From Aquiflexum lacus (GTDB taxonomy: Bacteria; Bacteroidota; Bacteroidia; Cytophagales; Cyclobacteriaceae): DNA of 38,901 nucleotides. The stretch lies in the NCBI RefSeq assembly GCF_015476655.1, contig NZ_JABFHF010000040.1, forward strand, positions 1 to 38,901. The letters run 5' to 3'. The position numbers and the translations under genes were made by a program. This document shows, one piece after another, positions 25,194-33,348 of this stretch. Numbering within the stretch: position 1 is the first letter of the stretch; each line of letters starts with the position of its first letter. The notes under the pieces are model-generated. The model was not told where the DNA came from, searched no databases, and saw nothing but the letters and a program-made list of their open reading frames with translations.

Positions 25194-26171
25194 ATGAACC
25201 CCTTAGTATCCATTATCATCCCAGTTTACAATAAAGCTGCTTTTGTCCGAGAAACTTTGGAATCGGCATTAGGTCAGACTTACCCTAATATAGAATTAGT
25301 CTTGATGGATGATGGTTCTACAGATGGTTCTTTTGAAATTCTTAAGGAATATTTCGCAAAGTACCCAAATAAAATCCAATTGATTGACCAGGAAAATCAG
25401 GGGGTTTCAGTTGCAACCAATGTTGGCATAGCCGCAGCAAAAGGGGAATATATTCAATTTTTGGATGCGGATGATATATTGACAACTGATAAAATCAACA
25501 ATCAGATCAAATTGCTAGAGGGTCAGTCTAAAGCTACAATTTCAATTTGTGAATGGAAGCTATTTCACCAAGCTCCGAATCAGGCATTTTCCATTCCTTA
25601 CCAAGTCTTTCATGATTTCGATTCAGGATTGGATTTGATATTGAGGTTTTGGAATTTTCAAGAAATGATGGCAATCTCGTCATATTTGGTTCATGAATCT
25701 TTAATCAAAAAAGCCTTTCCTTGGGATGAATCATTGACCATCAATCAGGATGGGGAATTTTTTATAAGGGTTTTGACTCAGGCTGAAAAAGTGCTCTTTG
25801 AACCCAATGGAAAAGTCTTTTATAGAAAGCCCGGTGAATACAATGTCAGTCAGCAAAAGTCTGAAAAAGCCATGGCTTCACTGCTTGAGTCTTTAAGATG
25901 TTATGAGCGGGTAATAGTAAAAGTTGAAGATTCTCAAAGAGTCAGGATTGCCTTGAAGAAGGTTTATCAAAAGTTTATCTATGATGTCTTTCCCCAATTT
26001 CCACATTTAATCAAGCAAGCCGAAGCCCATATCAATTCTCTCGGGCCACTTCCAAGGACCCATATAGGTGGCCCCAAATTCCAAAAACTTTCTAAGGTTT
26101 TTGGATTTAAGAATGCACTGAGGTTGAAGAGGTGGGCGTCATTGCGAGGATTCGATAAGAAATTCCAATAG
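25194..26171 (+). CDS. GT2 family glycosyltransferase
   Basis: The 325-aa GT-A protein has VSIIIPVYNKAAFVRETLES (5-24), LMDDGSTDGSFE (37-48), NQGVSVATNVGI (68-79) and the metal-binding LDADD (90-94). Near residue 180 the INQDGEFFIRVL segment fits the catalytic-base region (ED-like position). The last about 11 residues (ASLRGFDKKFQ) are encoded by the first bases of a dispersed palindromic repeat (from 26137), so the native C-terminus has been replaced or extended. It is the first polysaccharide gene after the DRT3 island. Confidence 0.9.
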   Translation: MNPLVSIIIPVYNKAAFVRETLESALGQTYPNIELVLMDDGSTDGSFEILKEYFAKYPNKIQLIDQENQGVSVATNVGIAAAKGEYIQFLDADDILTTDKINNQIKLLEGQSKATISICEWKLFHQAPNQAFSIPYQVFHDFDSGLDLILRFWNFQEMMAISSYLVHESLIKKAFPWDESLTINQDGEFFIRVLTQAEKVLFEPNGKVFYRKPGEYNVSQQKSEKAMASLLESLRCYERVIVKVEDSQRVRIALKKVYQKFIYDVFPQFPHLIKQAEAHINSLGPLPRTHIGGPKFQKLSKVFGFKNALRLKRWASLRGFDKKFQ

Positions 26172-26550
26172 CAAAAAAGTAACGTTTCCGAATCCGAAGC
26201 AATCTCCTATTCTGTAGGAGTGTTTCTATCGAAGGAGACTGCTTCGCTATGCTCGCAGTGACGTAGAATCCGAAGCAATACCCTCATTTTGAGGACTAGC
26301 CTAAACCATAGGAGATTGCTTCCTCGCACGAAGAGTCTTTGTAGAAACCAAACTTATTGAAGTGCTCCTCGCAATGACGAAGCGCCCGTCATTGCGAGGA
26401 TTCTTTGAGTAAATCAAGTAGTTTAGAAAAATCCAATCTAATCCGAAGCAATCCCCTAAGGGTAGGGATTTGCCTAAACCATAGGAGATTGCTTCGTCGC
26501 ACGAGGGGTTCTATAGAAATTAAGTTTGTTGAGTGCTCCTCGCAATGACG
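26137..26550. repeat. Two tandem palindromic repeats (GTCATTGCGAGGA family)
   Basis: Each unit starts with CGTCATTGCGAGGA (26137 and 26387) and ends with the inverse TCCTCGCAATGACG (26366-26379 and 26537-26550). Internal inverted blocks such as GAAGCAATC and GATTGCTTC pair inside each unit. The first unit also contains an extra diverged block with GCTCGCAGTGACG at 26251-26263. The left end lies in the 3' end of the preceding GT2 gene. A third copy is at 26883-27048, beyond the GIY-YIG gene. Confidence 0.85.
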
Positions 26551-26580
26551 GGCGGACCGAAGCAATCCTACATACTTCCA

Positions 26581-26880
26581 ATGCAAAAAGGTGGAGCAGT
26601 TTACATCATGACTAATAAGTACAATACAGTATTGTACACAGGTGTAACTGCAAATTTATGGAGGAGGGTATTTGAACACAAAGAAAGATTGGATCCCAAA
26701 TGCTTTACCTTTAAATACAATATTGATAAGCTCGTCTATTTTGAATCTTTTCATTCTATTGAAGAAGCAATTGCCCGAGAAAAGCAAATCAAAGGTGGAA
26801 GCAGAAAAAAGAAAGAAATGTTGATCAACTAAATAAATCCCGATTGGAAGGATTTATGGGAGGATATTCAGGATTGGTAA
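26581..26880 (+). pseudogene. GIY-YIG endonuclease-family protein interrupted by a late stop codon
   Basis: The frame from the ATG at 26581 gives 83 residues up to TAA at 26830-26832. VYIMTN (7-12) and VLYTGVT (17-23) are the GIY and YIG motifs, WRRVFEHK (27-34) carries the conserved Arg, and AIAREKQIKGGSRKKK (63-78) is the C-terminal family block with the metal-binding Glu. The same frame continues past the stop as INPDWKDLWEDIQDW (26833-26877), a typical ending of these small proteins, then a second stop. One substitution in a Lys or Glu codon explains the stop. The 83-residue product may retain its catalytic domain. It sits between inverted copies of a palindromic repeat. Confidence 0.8.
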
Positions 26881-26882
26881 CA

Positions 26883-27048
26883 CGTCATTGCGAGGATTCG
26901 AAGAAGAAGCTAATAAGTTAGAAAAAGTACATCCGAATCCGAAGCAATCTCCTCAGGGTGAGGATTTGCCTAAACCTTAGGAGATTGCTTCGTCGCATAA
27001 AGAGTTCTCGTCAAAACCTAACTTGTTGAAGTGCTCCTCGCAATGACG
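26883..27048. repeat. Palindromic repeat (GTCATTGCGAGGA family), third copy
   Basis: Begins CGTCATTGCGAGGATTCG (26883-26900) and ends TCCTCGCAATGACG (27035-27048), with the internal pair GAAGCAATCTCC (26941-26952) and GGAGATTGCTTC. It is the same unit as at 26387-26550 and lies 2 nt after the end of the GIY-YIG frame and 26 nt before the next GT2 gene. Confidence 0.85.
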
Positions 27049-27074
27049 CTTTACCCGCAATGACCTACTAACAC

Positions 27075-28001
27075 ATGTTCTCAGTCATCATCCCTTTATA
27101 CAATAAAAGACAATTTATCTCCAGATCAATTGATTCGGTATTGAACCAATCTTTTTCTGATTTTGAGATCATTGTGGTAGATGATGGGTCTACAGATGGA
27201 GGTGGGGAATTTGTAGCTGCCCAATATGGGGAAAAAGTCAAGTTGGTCATTCAAGACAACCAAGGTGTTTCAACTGCCAGAAACAAAGGCATTCAAAACG
27301 CAAGGTTTGAGTATATAGCTTTCCTGGATGCAGACGATTTGTGGCACCGGGATTTTTTGTATTGGATGCATCATGTAATGGGAAAATTCCCGGATGTCAG
27401 GATGGTTGGGAGTTCTTATTCCAATGAGGCTTTGCCTGAAAAATTTGATAATCCTGTAATTTCTGAGATCGAAGATTATTTTGCCCAGGCAGATTACAAT
27501 ACTTTATTTACTTCATCTTCCACGGTCATCCATCAAAGTTTTTTCAAAAATAGAGAAGGATTCAAAACTCATCTGAAAAAGGGTGAGGATATTGATGTAT
27601 GGTTGCGGGCTTTTGATTGGTTCAAGAAAGCTTATTATGTCCGTGCCCCTTTGATGTTTTATGATTTGAAGGCTTCTGAAAGCATGAAATCCAACCCAAA
27701 TCTGCATCAGACTGTATTTAGTGAAATGTACAAGGAGGACTATGCCATTTCGGATTACTTCCACTCTTGGCAGACTTTTCGGGATAAATATCTGCTGCTT
27801 AATCTTTTTCAGTATTTTGATAAAAAAGAAAATTACCCCATTGCAAAAAAGTTGCTTCGACAAAGGAATAATTCCTATCCAATGAGTCGACTTCCCTATT
27901 TATTGCCTTTTTCATTTTTCAGACATATCCTTCCCAATCCCGGATTAAAGAAATTGGTCAGAAACTACCTTAAATTTTGTTTTAGGTACATCTATAAGTA
28001 G
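27075..28001 (+). CDS. GT2 family glycosyltransferase
   Basis: The 308-aa GT-A protein has FSVIIPLYNKRQFISRSIDS (2-21), DDGSTDGG (36-43), NQGVSTARNKGI (62-73) and LDADDLW (84-90). KKGEDIDVWLRAF around residue 170 holds the ED pair that usually provides the catalytic base. It is separated from the upstream operon by the repeat and GIY-YIG block and ends 1 nt before the next gene. Confidence 0.92.
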   Translation: MFSVIIPLYNKRQFISRSIDSVLNQSFSDFEIIVVDDGSTDGGGEFVAAQYGEKVKLVIQDNQGVSTARNKGIQNARFEYIAFLDADDLWHRDFLYWMHHVMGKFPDVRMVGSSYSNEALPEKFDNPVISEIEDYFAQADYNTLFTSSSTVIHQSFFKNREGFKTHLKKGEDIDVWLRAFDWFKKAYYVRAPLMFYDLKASESMKSNPNLHQTVFSEMYKEDYAISDYFHSWQTFRDKYLLLNLFQYFDKKENYPIAKKLLRQRNNSYPMSRLPYLLPFSFFRHILPNPGLKKLVRNYLKFCFRYIYK

Positions 28002-28002
28002 G

Positions 28003-29190
28003 ATGAAAATTTTAAGGATTGTTTCTGAGTTGGATTTTGGAGGTGTGGAGCAGGTATTGGCGATATCCGTTCCTTATTTGGTCCAAACCAAAGGAATAGA
28101 AGTTCAGGTAGTTGTTTTGGGCAAGGGAGGTAGAATTTCAGAAGGACTGATTCAAGATGGTTTTTCAGTCATTGTTTTGAACCAAGCAACAAGAATCCCG
28201 AATATCAAACTTGTATTTCAATTAAAAAATCTCATTAAAAATGAGAAACCGGATGTGGTCCATTGTCAGGGTTCGGAGGCCAATTTTCATGGACTTTGGG
28301 CAGCTTCAATGGCAGGCGTAAAAATAAAAATCGGAGAGGAGATCGGTTTACCCAATCATCATTCTTTTTGGAAATACGTATTCAAATGGATATACCAAAA
28401 AGCAGATCGCGTAATCGCCATTTCGGAAGCCGTAAAAAATTATATAATTGAATTGGGTGAAGTAGAGTCAGAGAAAGTGGAGGTGATTTATAATCCGGTT
28501 GATTTGGCGAGGATAGAAAAGGTTGAAAACTTATCCAGAAGAATTTTGGGAGAGCAAAGGGAGATTCCCCGAGAACTCGGGGAAGGCTTTCGCTTTGCGC
28601 CTACCGAAAAGGTAGGCAAGCAGAATGACGGGAACAATGATAGTGACATAGAAAAGTCATTTTTATTTATCACGACATGCAGATTGGTGCCAATCAAGAA
28701 TTTGGAGAGATTGATTGAGGCATTTGCAAAACTGAGGCAGTGTGTCAGTGAAAAGCATATAGAATTATGGATTGTGGGGGAAGGACCTTTGAAAGAATCC
28801 TTGGTGCAACAGGTCAATCAGTTGGAGATTCAGGCTAGCATTAAATTTTTGGGTTTTCAGGAAAATGTCTTTCAATTTTTGGAACAGGCTGATATTTTTG
28901 TTTTGCCTTCCTTAAGGGAAGGTTCATCTGTATCGCTTGCCGAGGCCATGTCTTATGGTTTGCCTTCTATAGTCACAGAAATTGGTGGTGCACGGGAAAT
29001 ATTGGGAGATATCCATTCAGGCTTGCTTGTTGACCCTTTCAGTACGGATGCTATTTTTTCAGCGATGTTAAGCATGTGTAAGTTATCTGAGGACGAAATA
29101 AAAGAGATGGGTAAAAAGGCTATAGTAGCCTCACAAAGGTTTTCTATTGAAACCTATGCGGAAGAATTATTGGAAGTGTACAAAGGATAA
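28003..29190 (+). CDS. GT4 family glycosyltransferase carrying an in-frame palindromic insertion
   Basis: The 395-aa GT-B protein has ELDFGGVEQVL (9-19), HCQGSEANFHG (87-97), a conserved RVIAISEAVKNYI segment, TTCRLVPIKNLERLI (224-238) and the EX7E motif at E306 and E314 (EGSSVSLAEAMSYGLP). Between the two domains, residues about 185-216 are an unusual hydrophilic segment. They are encoded by a DNA element with the perfect hairpin CCCCGAGAACTCGGGG (28567-28582) and CCTACC-GAAAA-GGTAGG (28600-28616). The insertion keeps the frame and lies in the interdomain linker, so activity is probably preserved. Confidence 0.9.
   Translation: MKILRIVSELDFGGVEQVLAISVPYLVQTKGIEVQVVVLGKGGRISEGLIQDGFSVIVLNQATRIPNIKLVFQLKNLIKNEKPDVVHCQGSEANFHGLWAASMAGVKIKIGEEIGLPNHHSFWKYVFKWIYQKADRVIAISEAVKNYIIELGEVESEKVEVIYNPVDLARIEKVENLSRRILGEQREIPRELGEGFRFAPTEKVGKQNDGNNDSDIEKSFLFITTCRLVPIKNLERLIEAFAKLRQCVSEKHIELWIVGEGPLKESLVQQVNQLEIQASIKFLGFQENVFQFLEQADIFVLPSLREGSSVSLAEAMSYGLPSIVTEIGGAREILGDIHSGLLVDPFSTDAIFSAMLSMCKLSEDEIKEMGKKAIVASQRFSIETYAEELLEVYKG
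28558..28650 (+). repeat. Palindromic element inserted in frame within a GT4 gene
   Basis: This segment of about 90 bp contains two perfect short hairpins (28567-28582 and 28600-28616) and adds about 30 residues to the protein at the linker before the C-terminal domain. It resembles dispersed intergenic palindromes of this organism group. Exact ends cannot be set without an uninterrupted homologue. Confidence 0.65.
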
Positions 29191-29192
29191 GT

Positions 29193-30329
29193 TTGGCATC
29201 AGGAGATAAGATTCGGGTATTGCATTGTATTGAAACCATCTCCTCGGGAGGGGTGGAACAGACAAGACTGACCTTAATCCGGGGGATGGCAAAAGAGAGT
29301 TTTGAGCATAAGATTGTTTGTACCTGGGCAGGTGGGCCTATAGCCGAAGCTTTGGAAAAAGAGGGCGTGGAATTAATAGTCGTAGGTTCATTTAAACATC
29401 CTTTTGAATATAAAAAACACAAAAAAGTATTGGAGGTCATCAAGCGCTATAGGCCACATATCATTCATGGGGCTATTTTTGAAGGCATGGCAATGGCTAC
29501 TATTGGAGGCTGGTTGGGGAAAGTTCCGGTTAAAATATTGGAAGAAACCTCCGAACCTTCCACAAGATCCAGAAAGGCGATTTGGTTGCAAAGGTTATTT
29601 GTGAAAGGAGCAGACAAAATTATTGGGATTTCTCCTGCGGTGGTAGCTTATCTTAAGGATACAGCCAAGTTGCCAAAGGAAAAAGTTTTATTGGTGAATA
29701 ACGGTGTGCCCATACCAACATCAGTTGACTCAAAGAAAATTGAGCAACTGAAATCTGAATTAGGGATTTTAGAAGGGGATTTTGTAATTGGCTCGGTGGG
29801 CAGGGTTTATAATGAGGTAAAGCGTTTTTCTGATATCCTGGAAGCATTAAAAATATCGGGTCGGTCAAATTTTAAATTTTTATTGGTAGGGGATGGGCCG
29901 GACTTGAAGAAATTAAAAGAAATAGCAATAAATCTTCAGTTGGAAAAGCATTTCATACCTGTGGGCTATCAAGAGAATCCAGATCTTTACTACCATGTAA
30001 TGGATGTTTTTTGTCTACCCTCGGCTCATGAAGGATTCGGATTGGTGGCAGCAGAGGCCATGTTGCACCATTTACCGGTAATTGCTTCCAATGTTGGGGG
30101 CTTGGCCAATGTAGTAGTAGACGAGGAAACAGGATTTCTGATTCCTGTACATTCGCCAAATTCAATTTCCAACAAGTTGGAAATACTCTATTCCGAAAAA
30201 GGAATAAGAGAGAGAATGGGAAAATCGGGATACAATAGGGCCAAAGAAAATTACACATCTGAACGCTATTGTTTGGAAATTGAAAACTTATACCTTAGCC
30301 TCTTGACAAGCAAAGGGATTAAAAAATAG
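29193..30329 (+). CDS. GT4 family glycosyltransferase
   Basis: The 378-aa GT-B protein has VLHCIETISSGGVEQTRLTL (9-28), a first-domain pattern shared with its upstream neighbour, then EETSEPSTRSRKAI (117-130), GSVGRVYNEVKRF (200-212), LLVGDGPDLKKL and the EX7E motif at E280 and E288 (EGFGLVAAEAM). It starts at a TTG 2 nt after the preceding stop; no ATG is available before the first strand. The two adjacent GT4 genes look like an old duplication. Confidence 0.92.
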   Translation: MASGDKIRVLHCIETISSGGVEQTRLTLIRGMAKESFEHKIVCTWAGGPIAEALEKEGVELIVVGSFKHPFEYKKHKKVLEVIKRYRPHIIHGAIFEGMAMATIGGWLGKVPVKILEETSEPSTRSRKAIWLQRLFVKGADKIIGISPAVVAYLKDTAKLPKEKVLLVNNGVPIPTSVDSKKIEQLKSELGILEGDFVIGSVGRVYNEVKRFSDILEALKISGRSNFKFLLVGDGPDLKKLKEIAINLQLEKHFIPVGYQENPDLYYHVMDVFCLPSAHEGFGLVAAEAMLHHLPVIASNVGGLANVVVDEETGFLIPVHSPNSISNKLEILYSEKGIRERMGKSGYNRAKENYTSERYCLEIENLYLSLLTSKGIKK

Positions 30330-30336
30330 AGATCAA

Positions 30337-31575
30337 TTGTTAGATATTATTTTCATTGTATTAGGAATTGTTGCTTTGGTGAACTCCAATTCCTCCATGG
30401 CAAGGAAATTTAAGCTTCCTTACAAGTATGAGATGCATCTGCATTATCTGCTATTTTACCATGTATTTTTCAGTATGTTCTTCACCTGGTATATTCTCAA
30501 TTTTGGAGGGGATTCGTATGGGTACTGGAAGTTTGGGATGGAACAGGTCATCATCAGGGATCCAACTTGGATGAAATATTGGGGAGAAAGCACCAAATTT
30601 ATTCTTTGGCTCTGCTACATTCCCAGTCAGGTTTTGGGTTTGGGTTATCTTACCGGAAATATCCTTTTTGGCTTTTTAGGGTTTATAGGCATCAGGTATA
30701 TTTTCGTGATGGTGGCAGATTTATTTCCTGCTAACCATTCCGTTTTGAATATCCCCTTATTTCCAACGGTGTTTTATTTTTTGAATTTACATTTTTGGTC
30801 GGCAGGAGTGGGGAAGGATGCCATCAGTTTTTGGGGAATAGCATGGTTCTTATTTGCGCTGCAAAATTACCGTTCAAGATGGTGGCAGGGATTGATAGCC
30901 TTGTTTTTTGTGTATATGGCAAGACCACATATGGGGCTTGCGTTATTATCAGGTGCGGGGATTGCCATTTTATTGGGTTCTGAGATCAAACCGACAATAA
31001 AGATAGTATTGGGTTCAGCAGCACTCGTTGGTGCTGTTTATTTGAGTTCAAGTACATTGGAATCTTTGAGGCTAGAGGATTTTTCTTTGGAAACTTTAGA
31101 GGAGTTTTCAGGAACTAAAGTTCGGGATCTGAGTACAGGTAATGTTGGATCGGGGGTGAATCTTGCCTCCTATTCATGGCCAGTGAAGTTATTTACCTAT
31201 ATGTTTAGACCATTGTTTGTGGATGCCCATAATATTGTTTCTTTTTTTAGCAGTTTTGAAAATGCCCTTTATCTCTGGCTGAGTTTCTTTATTTACCGGA
31301 ATTGGACTCCTGAGGCCATAAGGGATATGCCGCTGTTTATCAAGGCGGGCATGATCACTTTTATTCCTGTTACTTTAGCCTTTATGAATTCACTCAGTAA
31401 TCTTGGGATTGTCATGCGCATGAAAAACATGACCATGATTTATTTCTTGTTATTCTGTTTCTTTTTGATTGCGTATAATAAGCATTTACGTATTCTAAGG
31501 GCGCAGGAAAAAATCAGGTACTATCAGCGGAGGGAGGAGATTATTGAGGCTAAGAAGAGGGCGGCGGCCCCCTAA
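30337..31575 (+). CDS. Multi-pass membrane protein, possible Wzy/EpsG-like polymerase
   Basis: The 412-aa protein begins at a TTG and has about ten hydrophobic segments. LNFGGDSYGYWKF (54-66) after the second membrane segment recalls the GxDxxxY pattern of EpsG-type polymerases. Other conserved-looking parts are NLHFWSAGVGKDA (150-162) and ARPHMGL (195-201), and the C-terminal tail is basic and cytoplasmic. A paralogue at 35111 shares all three motifs. No established family name comes to mind; a polymerase or glycan-flipping role is inferred from topology and location among glycosyltransferases. Confidence 0.65.
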   Translation: MLDIIFIVLGIVALVNSNSSMARKFKLPYKYEMHLHYLLFYHVFFSMFFTWYILNFGGDSYGYWKFGMEQVIIRDPTWMKYWGESTKFILWLCYIPSQVLGLGYLTGNILFGFLGFIGIRYIFVMVADLFPANHSVLNIPLFPTVFYFLNLHFWSAGVGKDAISFWGIAWFLFALQNYRSRWWQGLIALFFVYMARPHMGLALLSGAGIAILLGSEIKPTIKIVLGSAALVGAVYLSSSTLESLRLEDFSLETLEEFSGTKVRDLSTGNVGSGVNLASYSWPVKLFTYMFRPLFVDAHNIVSFFSSFENALYLWLSFFIYRNWTPEAIRDMPLFIKAGMITFIPVTLAFMNSLSNLGIVMRMKNMTMIYFLLFCFFLIAYNKHLRILRAQEKIRYYQRREEIIEAKKRAAAP

Positions 31576-31581
31576 ATCAAA

Positions 31582-32649
31582 ATGAAAAAAATCCTTTTCC
31601 TTCCCAAGTACCCGCGCATGGGGGCAAGCAGTAGGTTGAGGACCTATCAGTTTCTACCACTGTGGGAAGAGGCGGGGTATGGGGTGCGGGTAGCTTCTTT
31701 TTTTAATGGGGGGTATTTGAAGGATGTATATGGGCAGCGGCGACCGAGTGTTTGGAATGTGTTGGGGTGTTATTTTAGGAGGTTTTGGGTGTTGATGGGG
31801 GCTTGGCGGTATGATTTGATTTGGGTGGAAAAGGAGTTGTTTCCCTACCTGCCGGCCTGGGCGGAGTGGTTATTGGCAAAATTGGGACCGGGATATGTGG
31901 TGGATTATGATGATGCGGTATTTCACCGCTATGATACACAGGGGAATTATTTGGTCAGGAATTTATTGGGGAGAAAAATAGACAGGGTGATGGCTAGGGC
32001 AAAGACGGTATTTGCGGGGAATGAGTATCTGGCACAAAGGGCCAAGGCAGCCGGGGCGAAGTCGGTTATTTTGTTGCCCACGGTGATAGACCCTAACCGT
32101 TATCGAAAAAAAGAAGCCCATGCATCCGGAAAGGTTTGGATAGGTTGGATAGGTTCGCCCTCGACCTTGAAATATGTGAAAGCCATAAAGCAGGAATTGG
32201 AAGAAGTTTGCCGGGAAGCTAATGCCGGATTGTTGTTGGTCAATGGGCATGATGGTTTTTCCTTTCAGGGGGATCTGAAGATGATACCTTGGACAGAGGC
32301 GGGGGAGGTAGAGGCCATTTTGCAGATGGATATCGGCATTATGTGCTTGCCCGACAATGAATGGGAGCGTGGAAAATGTGCCTATAAATTGATTCAATAT
32401 ATGGCCTGTGGTTTGCCTGTGGTGGCATCGCCTGTAGGGATGAATGTGGAGGTAGTGAGGAATGGGGAAAATGGTTTTTTGGCCGCCGGTTCAGCCGAAT
32501 GGAAAGAGGCCTTATTGACCCTGGTACGTGATGCGGGCATGCGGAAGCGTTTGGGAGAAAAGGGATTTGAGTTGGTACAGGAGCGGTTTACGTTGAAGGG
32601 GAATTTTGAGGTGATGAGGGGAGAGGTTAGGGGGCAGAGTGGGTTTTAA
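31582..32649 (+). CDS. GT4-like glycosyltransferase
   Basis: The 355-aa GT-B protein starts KKILFLPKYPRMGASSRLRT (2-21). VDYDDAVFHRYD (107-118) is a motif seen in a Bacteroidota branch of GT4 enzymes, IGWIGSPSTLKYV (187-199) begins the C-terminal domain, and ERGKCAYKLIQYMACGLPVV (262-281) occupies the EX7E region, with Lys replacing the second Glu pattern as in that branch. The coding sequence is markedly richer in G than the upstream genes (many GGG and TTG codons). A repeat array begins immediately after its stop. Confidence 0.88.
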   Translation: MKKILFLPKYPRMGASSRLRTYQFLPLWEEAGYGVRVASFFNGGYLKDVYGQRRPSVWNVLGCYFRRFWVLMGAWRYDLIWVEKELFPYLPAWAEWLLAKLGPGYVVDYDDAVFHRYDTQGNYLVRNLLGRKIDRVMARAKTVFAGNEYLAQRAKAAGAKSVILLPTVIDPNRYRKKEAHASGKVWIGWIGSPSTLKYVKAIKQELEEVCREANAGLLLVNGHDGFSFQGDLKMIPWTEAGEVEAILQMDIGIMCLPDNEWERGKCAYKLIQYMACGLPVVASPVGMNVEVVRNGENGFLAAGSAEWKEALLTLVRDAGMRKRLGEKGFELVQERFTLKGNFEVMRGEVRGQSGF

Positions 32650-32740
32650 GAGCCAAGAGCCAAGAGCCAAGAGCCAAGAGCCGAGAAGCAAGAAGCAAGA
32701 AACAAGAGATGAGAGCCGAGAACCGAGAGACGAGATTTAT
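32648..32740. repeat. Degenerate short tandem array (AGAGCCA units)
   Basis: Starts at the stop codon of the preceding gene with at least four perfect AGAGCCA-type heptamers, which then drift into GAAGCAAGAAACAAGAGATGAGAG-like variants. Similar arrays occur at 2575-2680, 8590-8622, 33155-33190 and 36206-36345. Non-coding. Confidence 0.8.
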
Positions 32741-32789
32741 TAATTATGGGAATGGTGGAAGACGGAGGTTTTGGTAAATATCCCGAATA

Positions 32790-33150
32790 GGGTTTGTGTT
32801 CCACATTTCGGTGAAAAGACTCAGTGTTTCAAAATAGAATCTGTGACCGAAATTGCTTCAATCGTTGCCTTCATACCCCGGGCTGCGGTGCAGTAAGGTT
32901 GGTGGAAACCGAAGAAATTTGAAGCACCTTACCCGGGGCTATCATAAATCGCCCACTTCGGGGCTACTTCAGTTGTCCGAAGACTCTGGCTTCGTGACCA
33001 CTGAGTACGGAGTTTCCAAACTCCAGAGTTCCTTCTCAATCAGGCTTTCCTTCCATTTCGGGAAGAAACCTCCTGTTCCAATAGAAACGGCTCCGTCCCG
33101 AAATTCTGAATGACGTCGCTTTCAGACCCCGGGTTACGGTGCATGGAGGT
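32790..33150 (-). repeat. Palindromic repeat unit A, inverted copy 5 (extended)
   Basis: Same unit as at 1411-1637 but on the other strand. Hairpin arms are at 32876-32882 and 32932-32938, then the AGCCAGAGTCTTCGGACAAC segment (reverse), the CGGAGTTTCCAAACTCC hairpin and the CGAAATGGAAGG/GGAACAGGAGG tail. A second half-arm, CCCCGGG, near 33126 starts another, truncated copy. The loop sequence TTTCTTCGGTTTCCACCAACC differs from the left-flank type, so there are two subfamilies. Confidence 0.82.
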
Positions 33151-33154
33151 TTGA

Positions 33155-33348
33155 AATTAGATGTGAGACATGAGATATGAGAAGTGAGACAGTTATGTGT
33201 AGCGATAAGGGTATGATAAAAAAAATCAAGTGGGCGTCACTCACTGAAAATTACGAGTTTTCAGATAAAAAAAGGTAAAATTAGATGTCTCCTGCCGTCG
33301 ACATGACAAAACGAGACAACAAGGTAATAGATTTCTCCTATCGTCGAA
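33155..33348. other. Gene-free spacer with GTCGACATGACA-type repeats
   Basis: Holds a short degenerate array (GATGTGAGACATGAGATATG, 33160-33179) and a block near 33284-33320 with GATGTCTCCTGCCGTCGACA. A second related block (CTCCTATCGTCGAAATGACA, 33336-33355) runs into the start codon of the next gene. The same repeat is amplified at 34614-34893. No gene seen. Confidence 0.5.

Noticed and set aside
26137-27048. CRISPR array in the repeated GTCATTGCGAGGA region
   Set aside because: Only a few long units with inverted internal structure, no regular 30-40 nt spacing, and no cas genes.
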